Assembly (NCBI RefSeq): GCF_007990205.1
Contig: NZ_BJWE01000002.1
Span: 49,412 to 113,411 of the forward strand
From: Pediococcus parvulus
GTDB taxonomy: Bacteria > Bacillota > Bacilli > Lactobacillales > Lactobacillaceae
DNA: 64,000 nt
Direction of reading: 5' to 3'
Part shown: positions 8,672-18,174 of the stretch, one piece after another
How the letters are laid out: each line of letters starts with the position of its first letter
Position numbering within the stretch: position 1 is the first letter of the stretch
Translations under genes and position numbers: made by a program
Notes under the pieces: model-generated
What the model saw: the letters and a program-made list of their open reading frames with translations, nothing else
What the model was told of the DNA's origin: nothing
The model's database searches: none

Positions 8672-9823
8672 ATGAAAAAATTTTTACTCTGGTTTTTTTC
8701 AGTTATTGCAGTGTTATTAATTTTTGGTGTTGGATGTTTTGTATTGGCCAAGTACAAGACAAACAGCATGGCACATCGTTATTACGAAAGATTTTTTGAG
8801 AAATCTGTAAGTAATAATCTGAAAAATGATAAATTGACTGAGGCTGTTTATACAGTTCCGGTAGCTGCCAAAACCGATATGAATGCTAAGAAGGTTGATT
8901 CAGCTTTAAAAGCTAATAATTTGGTTGGCTCGGTGGCAGTTATTCGAAACGGTAAATTAAGTTATGTGACATCGCGAGGGCAAAGTAAGTATCCAAATGG
9001 TGCTAAGAACACTGAGAATACGATGTATCAAATTGGATCTGCACAAGACTTGATTACAGCTGCATCAGTGATGTATTTGAAAGAGCACGGTAAACTTAGC
9101 TTAAGCGACAAGTTAAGTAAGTATTATCCGGAAATAAGCCACGCTAAACATATTACGGTAGACCAATTACTGAATATGACTTCTGGATTAAGTACAATTA
9201 CTAATGCTAAAGCAACTGAAAGTTTTCCAACCTTACTTTCATGGAATGAGCAACATGTTGTCAGCAGTGGGGTAACCGGAAGTTATGATTATAAATCTGT
9301 CAATTATGTACTGTTAGCTGGGATCATTCAAAAAGCTAGTGGTCAGCCATATCGAGAATTCGTTAAAGCTCATTTGTTGGATAAGTTAAGTCTGAAACAT
9401 AGTGGTTTTGCCCTAAATGATGATCAACGTCGTAAATTAGCTACCCCCTATGAAGATAGCTATTCAGGTGGTAAAACGGCTACAACGGGGATGACTAAAC
9501 TACAGAGTACGAAGCTTGGTCCGTATCAGATGTATATGAGCGTTAAGGACTTGACCACCAGTTACTTCTATATATTAAGTGGTAAGTTGATTAGTAAAAC
9601 TAATGTAAAAGAGTTAACCCAAACTGCTAGCTCAAAATTCTCCGGTGGTGTTTATCCGAGTGATACCGGATTTACCGTGCATGGACAATTAGGCGGTTAT
9701 CAAGACAGCATTCAAATTGATACCAAAAAGCAGAACGGTGTTTTCTTGTTAACCAATTATGTACCAACAGGAATTAAGAATACCCAAACGGCACCAATTA
9801 TTTATAATAAGGCATTTGAATAG
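8672..9823 (+). CDS. DltE/PBP4*-like serine hydrolase homologue with altered SxxK motif
   Basis: The 383-residue protein has an N-terminal membrane helix (about 4-25) and a beta-lactamase-fold extracellular domain. In active relatives the nucleophile lies in S-x-x-K. Here the motif reads SAQD (Ser123-Asp126), so the general-base lysine is missing. The second motif region is present (YKSVNY, about 207-212). A paralogue at 48.2 kb keeps SMQK. Loss of Lys suggests a non-catalytic binding protein or a changed mechanism. The gene stops 17 bases before the wzz gene and may be transcribed with the exopolysaccharide operon. Confidence 0.75.
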   Translation: MKKFLLWFFSVIAVLLIFGVGCFVLAKYKTNSMAHRYYERFFEKSVSNNLKNDKLTEAVYTVPVAAKTDMNAKKVDSALKANNLVGSVAVIRNGKLSYVTSRGQSKYPNGAKNTENTMYQIGSAQDLITAASVMYLKEHGKLSLSDKLSKYYPEISHAKHITVDQLLNMTSGLSTITNAKATESFPTLLSWNEQHVVSSGVTGSYDYKSVNYVLLAGIIQKASGQPYREFVKAHLLDKLSLKHSGFALNDDQRRKLATPYEDSYSGGKTATTGMTKLQSTKLGPYQMYMSVKDLTTSYFYILSGKLISKTNVKELTQTASSKFSGGVYPSDTGFTVHGQLGGYQDSIQIDTKKQNGVFLLTNYVPTGIKNTQTAPIIYNKAFE

Positions 9824-9840
9824 ACAAGTTGGAGGAACTT

Positions 9841-10602
9841 ATGGATCAAACAGGTAGTAATAACGTCGTGACTTTTAGTGAGATTTTATTAACATTACGT
9901 AAACACATCAAATTAATATTGAGTACCACCGTTATCATCACAGCATTGGCCGCAGTCGTGACCTTCTTTGTGATGACTCCCAAGTATAGTGCCGGGACCC
10001 AGATTTTAGTTAATAGAAAATTAAGTAGTGATATGGCTGCAGCCCAGTTACAAACTACGCAGGCTGATATTGCCATGATTAGTACATATAAAGATATAAT
10101 TACGAGCCCGGTGATTCAGGACACGGTTAAAAAAGAAACTAAGAACTTACCCGGGTCTGCTGATAGTGCAGTGAGTGTGGCAACTGAAACAAATTCACAG
10201 GTTTTTACGGTTAATGTGACCGCAACTAATCCTAATACTGCAGCTTCTGTGGCCAATAAAACGGCTAATACGTTTAAAAAGAAAATCGTAAAGATGATGA
10301 GTATTAATAATGTCACCATTGTTTCTAAAGCAACTGCAGACTCTAGTCCAGTTTCACCAAAAATTAGCATTAATTTATTAGCCGGGGTTGTTCTTGGGTT
10401 GATCTTAGGCGTGGGCTTAGCCTTCATAAGTGAGTTCAATGATAAGACAGTTAAGGATGAGGCCTTTTTAACGGATAACTTAGGTTTAACAAGCTTAGGA
10501 ATTGTCAATGAAATCAGTCAAAAAGATGTTGATCGTCAAATTCGTGAACAATCAAATGGTACGACTATTGAGAGAACGAATAAAATGCGACGAAGGGTTT
10601 AG
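9841..10602 (+). CDS. Polysaccharide co-polymerase (Wzz / CpsC-EpsA type)
   Basis: The 253-residue membrane protein has two helices (about 30-50 and 180-200) around an external coiled region, the usual Wzz architecture of Gram-positive capsule loci. The TSPVIQDTV and DSSPVSPKISIN blocks are typical, the latter being the proline-rich stretch before the second helix. It should activate the BY-kinase encoded next and help set polymer length. GGAGG lies 5 bases before the ATG at 9841. It is the first gene of the core exopolysaccharide operon. Confidence 0.88.
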   Translation: MDQTGSNNVVTFSEILLTLRKHIKLILSTTVIITALAAVVTFFVMTPKYSAGTQILVNRKLSSDMAAAQLQTTQADIAMISTYKDIITSPVIQDTVKKETKNLPGSADSAVSVATETNSQVFTVNVTATNPNTAASVANKTANTFKKKIVKMMSINNVTIVSKATADSSPVSPKISINLLAGVVLGLILGVGLAFISEFNDKTVKDEAFLTDNLGLTSLGIVNEISQKDVDRQIREQSNGTTIERTNKMRRRV

Positions 10603-10610
10603 GTGAGAAA

Positions 10611-11366
10611 ATGCCATTATTTAGAAAAAAACGTAAATTAGACAATGAAAGCTTAAAACGTGGTGTTGGGTTAGTTACCGTTACAGATCCAAATTCCGTC
10701 GTGTCTGAACAATTTCGAACGGTTAGAACAAACGTTCAATTTTCTTCAGCCGAAAAAAAGCTACAGTCGATTGTGATTACGTCTTCGGAACCTTCAGAAG
10801 GAAAATCTACAGTTAGTTCAAATTTAGCAGTTGTATGGGCTAAACAAAAGCAAAAAGTTGTTCTGGTTGATGCCGATTTACGACGACCAACGGCGCATCG
10901 GACTTTTAATTTGTTGAATGCAGCTGGCTTATCAAGTTATTTAACGAATAATGCAGTATATGAAGAAATTATTCAAAAGACTGATATTCCTAATTTAAGT
11001 GTGATTAGCAGTGGACCAGTGCCACCTAATCCGGCAGAACTTTTAGATTCACACCATATTAGTACGTTGTTAGAACGCTTAGCTTCAGAATATGACATGA
11101 TTATTGTTGATGCCCCACCGATTAACACGGTAACTGACGCGCAATTATTGGCTAGCAAGGTAGATGGCGTGGTTCTGGTAGTTCCTCAAGGAATTGCGGA
11201 AAAAGGTAGCGTTACGCATGCAGTTGAACAGCTAAAAACGGTCCATGCCAAGTTGCTAGGAACGGTTATGAATCGTTTCAAGGCCGACAAAGCTCCAGGT
11301 TACTACGGTGGTTACTATGGTGGCGATTACGGCGGTTATTATGGAGTAGATGATAAAGATGATTGA
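10611..11366 (+). CDS. Bacterial tyrosine kinase (Wze / CpsD-EpsB type)
   Basis: This 251-residue cytoplasmic BY-kinase autophosphorylates on a C-terminal tyrosine cluster and works with the Wzz partner. Walker A reads SSEPSEGKST, Walker A' VVLVDADLRRPT, and Walker B is in the DMIIVDAPP block. The tail alternates tyrosine and glycine (YYGGYYGGDYGGYYG), the phosphorylation cluster. It starts 8 bases after wzz and overlaps the phosphatase gene by 8 bases. Confidence 0.92.
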   Translation: MPLFRKKRKLDNESLKRGVGLVTVTDPNSVVSEQFRTVRTNVQFSSAEKKLQSIVITSSEPSEGKSTVSSNLAVVWAKQKQKVVLVDADLRRPTAHRTFNLLNAAGLSSYLTNNAVYEEIIQKTDIPNLSVISSGPVPPNPAELLDSHHISTLLERLASEYDMIIVDAPPINTVTDAQLLASKVDGVVLVVPQGIAEKGSVTHAVEQLKTVHAKLLGTVMNRFKADKAPGYYGGYYGGDYGGYYGVDDKDD

Positions 11367-12129
11367 TTTGCATTGTCATATTTTGCCTGGTATCGATGAT
11401 GGCTCTCCTGACATAGAGACCTCGTTAAAGCTGGCAAAAGTAGCAGTTGAACAAGGCATCACGCACATGTTATTGACACCGCATCATATGGATGGCGATT
11501 ACTTAAACCATAAAGCAGATGTTGTTGAAAAAACAAGGACTTTTCAGGAAGCATTGGATCGTAATCAGATCAGATTGACAGTTTTTCCTGGACAAGAAGT
11601 GCACATTACTGGTGAATTGATACAGGCCATTGATCGTGATGATATTTTGTTTGCAGATGAGAGCAATCGTTATTTGATTTTAGAGTTACCGCATAACGAA
11701 GTGCCTGAATATACGGAAAAGATGTTGTTTGCTTTACAAACGCGTGGAATCACACCGGTTTTGGTTCATCCAGAACGTAATCAGGGATTTATGCAGGATC
11801 CGGACAAACTATATGAGTTTGTTTCTCAAGGCTGTTTAACTCAGTTGACTGCTAGTAGTTACGTTGGGGTGTTTGGAGAACACGTTCAGAAGTTTACTGA
11901 ACAAATTATTGATGCTGGGTTGGGATTTGTGTTTGCCTCAGATGCCCATAATCTTAAGGGACGAAACTTTAAGATGACACAAGCATTTGAAAAACTCGAA
12001 AAAAATAAAAGTAAACGGTTTGTTGAGATTTATCAAGAAAATGCAAAAGGAATTATTAATGGGGATGATGTGATCTTGGGAGAGATTCATCATGTTCATG
12101 ATAAAAAGAAGAAGTTTTGGTTTTTTTAA
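11359..12129 (+). CDS. PHP-type protein-tyrosine phosphatase (Wzb / CpsB-EpsC type)
   Basis: This 256-residue metal-dependent phosphatase dephosphorylates the BY-kinase. The PHP metal ligands are visible: HCH at the N-terminus (MIDLHCHILPGIDDG), LTPHH, a conserved Glu in GQEVH, HPER and SDAHN. I chose the ATG at 11359 because the family begins MIDxHCHILPG; GGAG lies 12 bases upstream. An ATG at 11350 adds three residues. It ends the regulatory kinase-phosphatase module. Confidence 0.92.
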   Translation: MIDLHCHILPGIDDGSPDIETSLKLAKVAVEQGITHMLLTPHHMDGDYLNHKADVVEKTRTFQEALDRNQIRLTVFPGQEVHITGELIQAIDRDDILFADESNRYLILELPHNEVPEYTEKMLFALQTRGITPVLVHPERNQGFMQDPDKLYEFVSQGCLTQLTASSYVGVFGEHVQKFTEQIIDAGLGFVFASDAHNLKGRNFKMTQAFEKLEKNKSKRFVEIYQENAKGIINGDDVILGEIHHVHDKKKKFWFF

Positions 12130-12156
12130 TACACAGGTTGTTTGGAGGACAAATCA

Positions 12157-13092
12157 ATGAGTAAAGTTTTGGTAACTGGTGGGGCCGGATTTATTGGATC
12201 AAATTTGGTTGATAATTTAATAACAGGTGGTGACCAAGTTATAGTGGTTGATGATCTATCAATGGGCTTGGCTACGAATCTACCCAAAAGTCAGCAGATA
12301 AAGTTTTATCAAAAAAGTATTACCAATCATGAGTTTATGAAGGAACTATTGTTAAGAGAAAAATTCGATTATATTTATTTGCTAGCAGCAGTTGCAAGTG
12401 TTGCAGATTCAGTAGAGAGACCTTATGAAACACATCAGATTAATCAAGAGGCTAATATATACATATTAGAAATAATTAGGAAGTATCATTTAAAAATCAA
12501 AAAGTTACTTTTTTCTTCTTCAGCGGCAATTTATGGAAGTAACTCAGAATTACCAAAAAAGGAGAATTCCATTGTAGACCCACTGACACCTTATGCAATT
12601 GATAAATTTTCTACAGAGCGATTTGTGATTGATTGTGGCAAGCTTTATGGAATTCCAACTGTGGCAGTAAGATTCTTTAATGTTTATGGGCCAAGACAGA
12701 ATCCTAAATCACCATATTCAGGCGTGCTTTCTCTGATTTCACAGGCTATTATACACCGATCAACTTTTACTATATTTGGTGACGGAACACAGACGAGGGA
12801 TTTTGTTTTTGTAGATGATGTTGTTCAAGCAATTGTCCTTTTGACAAAAGAAAGTGAGATTGTTCATCAGGTATTTAATGTGGGATCCGGTGAACATGTG
12901 TCACTTTTGCAAGTGATAAACGCCTATGAAATCATTGCTGGAGTTTCACTTAGGATTGTTAACCGACCTCAAAGAGTTGGGGATATAAAAAATTCATATG
13001 CTGATATTGATAAACTGATGGAAGTCGGGTATAAACCGATATTTGATATTTCTAAGGGCTTGAAATTGTATTGGGAGTCATTGAAAGATTAG
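12157..13092 (+). CDS. NAD-dependent NDP-sugar epimerase (GalE/WbpP-like SDR)
   Basis: The 311-residue extended short-chain dehydrogenase has the glycine-rich NAD motif [10 protein letters not shown] at the N-terminus. In the Ser/Tyr-x-x-x-Lys active site the tyrosine lies in TPYAIDKFSTE, where Y is followed by A-I-D-K. RFFNVYGPRQ is typical of UDP-sugar 4-epimerases. It probably makes UDP-Gal, UDP-GalNAc or a related donor for the repeat unit. TTTGGAGG precedes ATG 12157. Sequence from here to about 20.7 kb is more AT-rich than the flanks. Confidence 0.82.
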   Translation: MSKVLVTGGAGFIGSNLVDNLITGGDQVIVVDDLSMGLATNLPKSQQIKFYQKSITNHEFMKELLLREKFDYIYLLAAVASVADSVERPYETHQINQEANIYILEIIRKYHLKIKKLLFSSSAAIYGSNSELPKKENSIVDPLTPYAIDKFSTERFVIDCGKLYGIPTVAVRFFNVYGPRQNPKSPYSGVLSLISQAIIHRSTFTIFGDGTQTRDFVFVDDVVQAIVLLTKESEIVHQVFNVGSGEHVSLLQVINAYEIIAGVSLRIVNRPQRVGDIKNSYADIDKLMEVGYKPIFDISKGLKLYWESLKD

Positions 13093-13101
13093 GGGAAAAC
13101 C

Positions 13102-13758
13102 ATGGGAGAAAATTTAAAAAATTATACAACTACGATTAATAACAGTTTTGTCGAAAAAATAAGTGAACCAGTAAGAACTAAATATTTACCATTAAAGCGT
13201 TTGTTTGATATTGTTTTTGGAACTTTATTATTCATACCCAGTTCAGTAGTAATCCTGGTTTTCATGATTTTAGTAAGGTGGGAAACACCAGGCAAGTGCT
13301 TTTATAGTCAAAAAAGAGTGGGCTTGATGGGCAAACCAATCGTGGTAACTAAGTTGCGATCAATGTATTCTAATGCTGAAAGTAAATCTGGGGCTATTTG
13401 GGCAAAAAAAAATGATGATCGAATAACTAAAGTAGGGCATTTTATGCGAAAAACACGAATAGATGAGCTTCCGCAACTCTTGTCGGTGATTAAGGGAGAT
13501 ATGAGTTTAATTGGGCCACGCCCAGAAAGGCCACAATTTACGGAAGAATTTTCACACGAATATCCAGGATTTGAACAACGTCTAAGAATTAAACCAGGTC
13601 TAAGTGGTTATGCACAAGTACATGGTGGTTATGATATTGATCCTGGCAAAAAATCACAACTTGATCAGCATTATATTGATAATATTGGATTGAAAATGGA
13701 TTGCCAAATTTTTATTGATACTATCAAAATCGTGGTTACAGGTGATGGTGCCCGTTAA
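13102..13758 (+). CDS. Undecaprenyl-phosphate glycosyl-1-phosphate transferase (priming enzyme)
   Basis: The 218-residue protein is a short CpsE/WcaJ-type bacterial sugar transferase. It has an N-terminal basic segment (LPLKRLFDIVFG), one reentrant membrane helix (about 35-58) and the catalytic block: KLRSMY, the DE pair in KTRIDELPQLLSVIKGDMSLIGPRPE, and the KPGLSGYAQV tail. It transfers the first sugar phosphate to undecaprenyl phosphate and starts each repeat unit. It follows the epimerase by 9 bases and precedes the first glycosyltransferase. Confidence 0.92.
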   Translation: MGENLKNYTTTINNSFVEKISEPVRTKYLPLKRLFDIVFGTLLFIPSSVVILVFMILVRWETPGKCFYSQKRVGLMGKPIVVTKLRSMYSNAESKSGAIWAKKNDDRITKVGHFMRKTRIDELPQLLSVIKGDMSLIGPRPERPQFTEEFSHEYPGFEQRLRIKPGLSGYAQVHGGYDIDPGKKSQLDQHYIDNIGLKMDCQIFIDTIKIVVTGDGAR

Positions 13759-13777
13759 AAAAGATGGAGTAAAATTT

Positions 13778-14563
13778 ATGCATAATGATTGTCTTAGTTT
13801 GAGTATCGTTACATTCAATAATGAAAAAAAAATAGAAAAGCTAATTAGTAATCTAACTGAAATATTAAATGGAAATATTTCATACAAATTGTATATTATT
13901 GATAATGGATCTACTGATCAAACGCAAATGTTAGTAAAAAAAATCAAAAAAAATAATAAAAATATTGTTTTTTTTGATAAAAAAGAAAATTTAGGTTTCG
14001 GCTCTGGACACAATAGTATCATTTCTTTTTTGAAGTCTTCATATCACATTGTACTTAATCCAGATATCCAGATTTCCTCTTTTAAAGAAATAGAAAAAAT
14101 GATCAATTATTTAGAAAAAAACAGGAATGTTGGACTATTATCTCCACTCATTTTAAATGAGGATGGCTCAATTCAGAGACTTTATAAGTATAATCCCACA
14201 ATTTTTGATTTGTTCATTAGGTTTGTTTCACCTAATTTTTTTAAAAAAAGACAGGAATGGTTCTATCGGTTAGATTCCGGATATAATAAAATTGGTCATA
14301 TAGATTATGCAAGTGGTTCTTTTATGATGTTTAGGACGAGCATTTTTAAAAAGATAAATGGATTTGATGAACGTTATTTCATGTATATGGAAGATGCGGA
14401 TATTACTCGCAAAGTGAATAGGATTAGTGACGCAGTTTTTTTTCCGACCAGTGCTGTCACCCATGAATGGCAAAGAGCAAGTCACAAAAAAATAAAGTAT
14501 ATTCTTATATCCATTGAGAGTATGTTAAAATACTTTAACAAGTGGGGATGGAAGTGGTATTGA
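13778..14563 (+). CDS. Glycosyltransferase family 2 (rhamnosyltransferase-like)
   Basis: This 261-residue GT-A enzyme starts with SLSIVTFNNEKKI and has NGSTDQT at the nucleotide-binding site, LGFGSGHN, LNPDIQI as the metal-binding position, and GSFMMFRTSIF with the acceptor-side MYMEDADITRKV. This arrangement is that of rhamnosyltransferase-like GT2 enzymes, which fits the rml genes downstream. The ATG at 13778 has GGAG upstream; the open frame extends back into the priming gene. A terminator and a 400-base gap follow. Confidence 0.85.
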   Translation: MHNDCLSLSIVTFNNEKKIEKLISNLTEILNGNISYKLYIIDNGSTDQTQMLVKKIKKNNKNIVFFDKKENLGFGSGHNSIISFLKSSYHIVLNPDIQISSFKEIEKMINYLEKNRNVGLLSPLILNEDGSIQRLYKYNPTIFDLFIRFVSPNFFKKRQEWFYRLDSGYNKIGHIDYASGSFMMFRTSIFKKINGFDERYFMYMEDADITRKVNRISDAVFFPTSAVTHEWQRASHKKIKYILISIESMLKYFNKWGWKWY

Positions 14564-14965
14564 TTATTTGTATAAGTACTTATAGAGCTGGTGTAGAAGC
14601 AATACTGTTATACGTATCTTTCAATATTTTTTAGCAATAACACAATTGCTTTTTTTATTTTAGCGAGGTAAGGTATACCTTTTCTGAAAAATAGAAATAT
14701 TATTAAAAATTAAATGATAATATCTAAATAAAAATTCAGTGTAACAAATTGTAGAAAATTTAAGAACAAATAGTAATGTCAAGGATTATTATTTTTTTTA
14801 TAATTAATGGTATTCATTAAGATGATGTATTATGAGGTTGATAAATTGTGATTCCGGTATAAAATTGGAGACTAGAATAATATCTGATATATTCAATTTT
14901 AAAATTTGAGCTTTGTAGTTCGAATTGTTTGTACATTTAGCTGGAAAGAATAGGGAAGATTTTAA
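14564..14965. other. AT-rich 400-base gap inside the exopolysaccharide locus
   Basis: No supported gene is visible here. It holds a hairpin terminator (14633-14657) and very AT-rich DNA after it, so the locus probably has at least two transcription units. It may be the scar of a past gene exchange or deletion. Confidence 0.5.
14633..14657 (+). terminator. Internal terminator of exopolysaccharide locus
   Basis: AGCAAT and ATTGCT form a short stem around a six-base loop and are followed by seven T residues. Confidence 0.5.
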
Positions 14966-16042
14966 ATGAAAATAGTAGTGAATGACATTGTTGCGGTTCC
15001 TGATGGTGGAGGAGTTTTTTCAATATTAGAAGACTTCTATAAAAAAGTAGTTAAAAATGATAGTAAAAACGAGTGGGTATTTTTGTTATCAGGATCATAT
15101 TTTGAAGAAACTGATAATGTGAAAATTTTGACGTTTCCAGAGATAAAAACTAATTGGTTGAAAAGATTAACTTTTGAAATTATTACAGGAAAAAAAGTTA
15201 TAAATCTCTTAAAACCTGATGTTTACTTATCATTACAAAACACTATGACGATTGGTGTGGCAAGTCGAAGAAAAATAGTTTATTTGCATCAGCCACTTTC
15301 ATATCAAAGGGAGATCAGTTTTTCTTTCTTTAAAAAAAGTGAGAGAAATCTGGCAGTTCATCAAAAAATTATCGGTAAATTTATAAACTGGACTTTAAAG
15401 AAAACTCAGCCAGAAATTATAGTTCAAACAGGTTGGATGAAGCGAGAAATTATTAGAGAAAAAATTGCAACTTCAACAAAGGTGAAAATAATTAAACCAA
15501 AAGGTTTTGAAAGAGAAAAATCTCAAAAAGTGAAATTAACAAATAGTTTCTTTTATCCAGCAAATATTAGATCTTATAAAAATCATCAAGTGATTTTTCG
15601 GGCTGTAAAAGAGTTGAATAAAATAGAAAAACAAAATTTTTCTGTCTTTCTTACTGGTGAAAAAAACGAATTCGAAAAGAAATATGTTTCTTTAAAAAAC
15701 GTGTATTTTTTGGGGCATATATCTCGTGAAGAAGTCTTTAGGAGGTATGCGCAATCAGTACTAATTTTTCCGTCCAGAATGGAGACATTTGGGTTGCCTT
15801 TGGCAGAGGCTAAAGAGGTTGGAACCATCATATTTGCAGCAAATTTAGAGTATGCACATGAGGTGCTTGGAAATTATTCAAATGCATATTATTTTGATGC
15901 ACAAAATAATAGTCAGTTGGTAGATCTGATGAGCAAATACTTAAAAGGTTCTTTAAAAAAAAAGCAAACAAGTGAATGTAAAAAAACAAATAATGATAAT
16001 GATTTGCTGGAATATATTTTAAGGAGAGACCCTAGTGAGTAG
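14966..16042 (+). CDS. Glycosyltransferase family 4 (GT-B)
   Basis: The 358-residue GT-B enzyme has the donor-binding C-terminal half with FPSRMETFGLPLAEAKEVG, the family 4 E-x7-E nucleotide-sugar motif in its usual place. An N-terminal glycine-rich loop (PDGGGVFSIL) is also present. It adds one sugar of the repeat unit; the donor is unknown. It overlaps the next gene by 8 bases, indicating translational coupling. AGGGAAG lies just upstream of the ATG. Confidence 0.85.
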   Translation: MKIVVNDIVAVPDGGGVFSILEDFYKKVVKNDSKNEWVFLLSGSYFEETDNVKILTFPEIKTNWLKRLTFEIITGKKVINLLKPDVYLSLQNTMTIGVASRRKIVYLHQPLSYQREISFSFFKKSERNLAVHQKIIGKFINWTLKKTQPEIIVQTGWMKREIIREKIATSTKVKIIKPKGFEREKSQKVKLTNSFFYPANIRSYKNHQVIFRAVKELNKIEKQNFSVFLTGEKNEFEKKYVSLKNVYFLGHISREEVFRRYAQSVLIFPSRMETFGLPLAEAKEVGTIIFAANLEYAHEVLGNYSNAYYFDAQNNSQLVDLMSKYLKGSLKKKQTSECKKTNNDNDLLEYILRRDPSE

Positions 16043-16964
16043 AGAAAAAAGAGCAGTAATTTTGTTGGCTGCGTACAATGGTGAAAAGTACATAGGTGCT
16101 CAAATTGATTCTATATTAAATCAGTCATTTAAAGATTTCGATCTTATAATAAGAGATGATTATTCGAATGATCACACAATGGAAATTTTAAAGCAAAGAG
16201 AGAGTCTTGATAAAAGAATTAGCATCTTGCAAAACAAAACTGAGGAACATGGTCAATTAAAAAATTTTGAATTTTTAATGAACCTAGAAAAAGTGAAAAA
16301 TTATGATTATATATTTTTTTCTGATCAGGATGATGTTTGGAATGTTGACAAATTGGCAGTTTCTTTAAATTGTTTGCAAAAGATGGAGTCGAAATATAGA
16401 ATGGTTTACACGAATTATTCTGTTTTTGGATCAGGAAAAGAAAGAATTAGATATAATGATGAAACATATTTCTTGAAAAACTTGCATGGATTATTAGTTC
16501 AAAACTGGATAATGGGATGCACTGTGGGGATAAATCAGAATTTAAATAAGATTGCAAAGAGTATTCCTAAGTCTGCAGATAATCATGATAACTGGATAGC
16601 AAATTTAGCTGCACTAATTGGATCTGTTGAGTACATATCAAATGTGACTATGAACCACAGAATTCATAATAATAACGTTACCCAAAATGTAAAAACAAAA
16701 ACATTACGTGCAAGAGCTTTAAGAATTTGTTCTTTGATAAAAAATAAAAAAATCATTCAAAGAAAAAAAGTTGATTTTTGTAAAGCATTGTTAAAAAGCA
16801 GTATAGGAAAAGCAGTGAATGTGTCTCAGGAGAAAACTCTAATGGAGATGTTATTAATGATGAAGCACAGAACATTGTTAAACATTTTTAAGATGATAAA
16901 ATTCAGGATACTTGGTGTAAATCGTATCCAAAGTTTCATAATTTACATTCTTTTGTTTGCATGA
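16035..16964 (+). CDS. Glycosyltransferase family 2
   Basis: This 309-residue GT-A enzyme opens with AVILLAAYNGEKYIGAQIDSIL and carries RDDYSNDHT and the DxD-type FFSDQDDVW metal motif. WIMGCTVGINQ resembles the acceptor loop of CpsI/rhamnosyltransferase-like GT2 enzymes. The start is GTG at 16035 with AAGGAGAG at about 16020. The last 40 residues are hydrophobic and may touch the membrane. Confidence 0.83.
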   Translation: MSREKRAVILLAAYNGEKYIGAQIDSILNQSFKDFDLIIRDDYSNDHTMEILKQRESLDKRISILQNKTEEHGQLKNFEFLMNLEKVKNYDYIFFSDQDDVWNVDKLAVSLNCLQKMESKYRMVYTNYSVFGSGKERIRYNDETYFLKNLHGLLVQNWIMGCTVGINQNLNKIAKSIPKSADNHDNWIANLAALIGSVEYISNVTMNHRIHNNNVTQNVKTKTLRARALRICSLIKNKKIIQRKKVDFCKALLKSSIGKAVNVSQEKTLMEMLLMMKHRTLLNIFKMIKFRILGVNRIQSFIIYILLFA

Positions 16965-16977
16965 ATGAGGTGTGATA

Positions 16978-18165
16978 TTGATTAATCCATTAACATTGTA
17001 TTCAGTATTTTTTTTGTTTGCTTTAGTATTAAATCTTCTGCATTGGTCTATATACTTTCCATCAATATCGGGTAAACTTTTGTTTTTTTTGTTAAGTACT
17101 ATATTCGTTGCTTTATTTATAGGATTTCTACAAAAAGAAAAAATAAAAATGTTGACAAAAGGCAAAATAAATATATCAATAAAAATTATAAAATATTGCT
17201 TGGTATTTGTATTTTTTGTGACGATAATTGATGGAATATATAGTGGGGGGTTCCCTTTACTAGGTCAAGTTGATTATTCAACGTATGGAATGCCTATTTT
17301 ACATCCGTTTTTAATTTTATTTTCAGAATCCTTATTTATATTAACTTTTAATACCTATTTAGTAGACGAACGGGCTGAGACGTTATTTCTTGCCATTCTT
17401 TTTTTTATTCCTCCAGTTGTTGCCTTGTCTAGAGGAACGTTTTTAATCGAGATTTTGATAGCGGTTTGGTGTTATGTATATACAAAAAAAATTAATTTAA
17501 AAAAAGGAATAACAATTTTTTTTATAGGTGTTTTCAGTGTCTATGTATTTGGTATTAGTGGAAACTATAGACTAAATAACCAAGTTGAAAATACTAGTGG
17601 AATTAAAAATATTGAAGATTCCACATTAATTAAGCAGGTTGGTGGTATAAATACTGATATTCTTGAGAAAGTTAACTTATCACCCCTTTATTGGACTTAT
17701 GTTTATGCGGCCTCACCAGTTGCGAACCTACAAAAAACGGTTGATTCTTATGGAGATATCACAGAACAAAACACAAGAAAATTCTTTATTACACAATTTA
17801 TGATGGATTTTTTTAGTAAACGAGTTTATCCAAATTATGCAAATGAGAAAAAAGCTAGTTCTTTAATGACACAGGTGAATAGTACGCTAACCGTAGGCAC
17901 AGCTTATAGAGAAAGTTATATTTTACTTGGATGGCTAGGGTTGTTTTTCTTTGCAACTGGTATATTTCTTTTTGAGCTTATTTATATAAAGTTACTGTCT
18001 GCCTTTACACCTGAATTTGCAACTATTGGAATTGCAATTTTAAATTCGATATATTGTCTTTTGATTTTTTCTAATATGCTGGTTTACTCTGGAGTTTCAA
18101 TGCTGTTAGTGTTACCTTTTGTCTTGAAGTTCTTGAAAATAATTCGGATTAATAAGAAAGTTTGA
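16978..18165 (+). CDS. wzy: Oligosaccharide repeat-unit polymerase (Wzy)
   Basis: This polytopic membrane protein of about 395 residues has roughly 10-12 helices, a hydrophilic external loop around residues 195-290, and no enzymatic motif beyond the weakly conserved pattern of O-antigen/capsule polymerases (PPVVALSRGTFLIEILIA). Size, topology and its place beside the flippase identify it as the polymerase. The probable start is TTG at 16978, 7 bases after GAGG; GTG at 16972 is an alternative. Such genes are the most variable of the locus, so the polymer structure cannot be predicted. Confidence 0.78.
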   Translation: MINPLTLYSVFFLFALVLNLLHWSIYFPSISGKLLFFLLSTIFVALFIGFLQKEKIKMLTKGKINISIKIIKYCLVFVFFVTIIDGIYSGGFPLLGQVDYSTYGMPILHPFLILFSESLFILTFNTYLVDERAETLFLAILFFIPPVVALSRGTFLIEILIAVWCYVYTKKINLKKGITIFFIGVFSVYVFGISGNYRLNNQVENTSGIKNIEDSTLIKQVGGINTDILEKVNLSPLYWTYVYAASPVANLQKTVDSYGDITEQNTRKFFITQFMMDFFSKRVYPNYANEKKASSLMTQVNSTLTVGTAYRESYILLGWLGLFFFATGIFLFELIYIKLLSAFTPEFATIGIAILNSIYCLLIFSNMLVYSGVSMLLVLPFVLKFLKIIRINKKV

Positions 18166-18174
18166 GGAAGTTCT

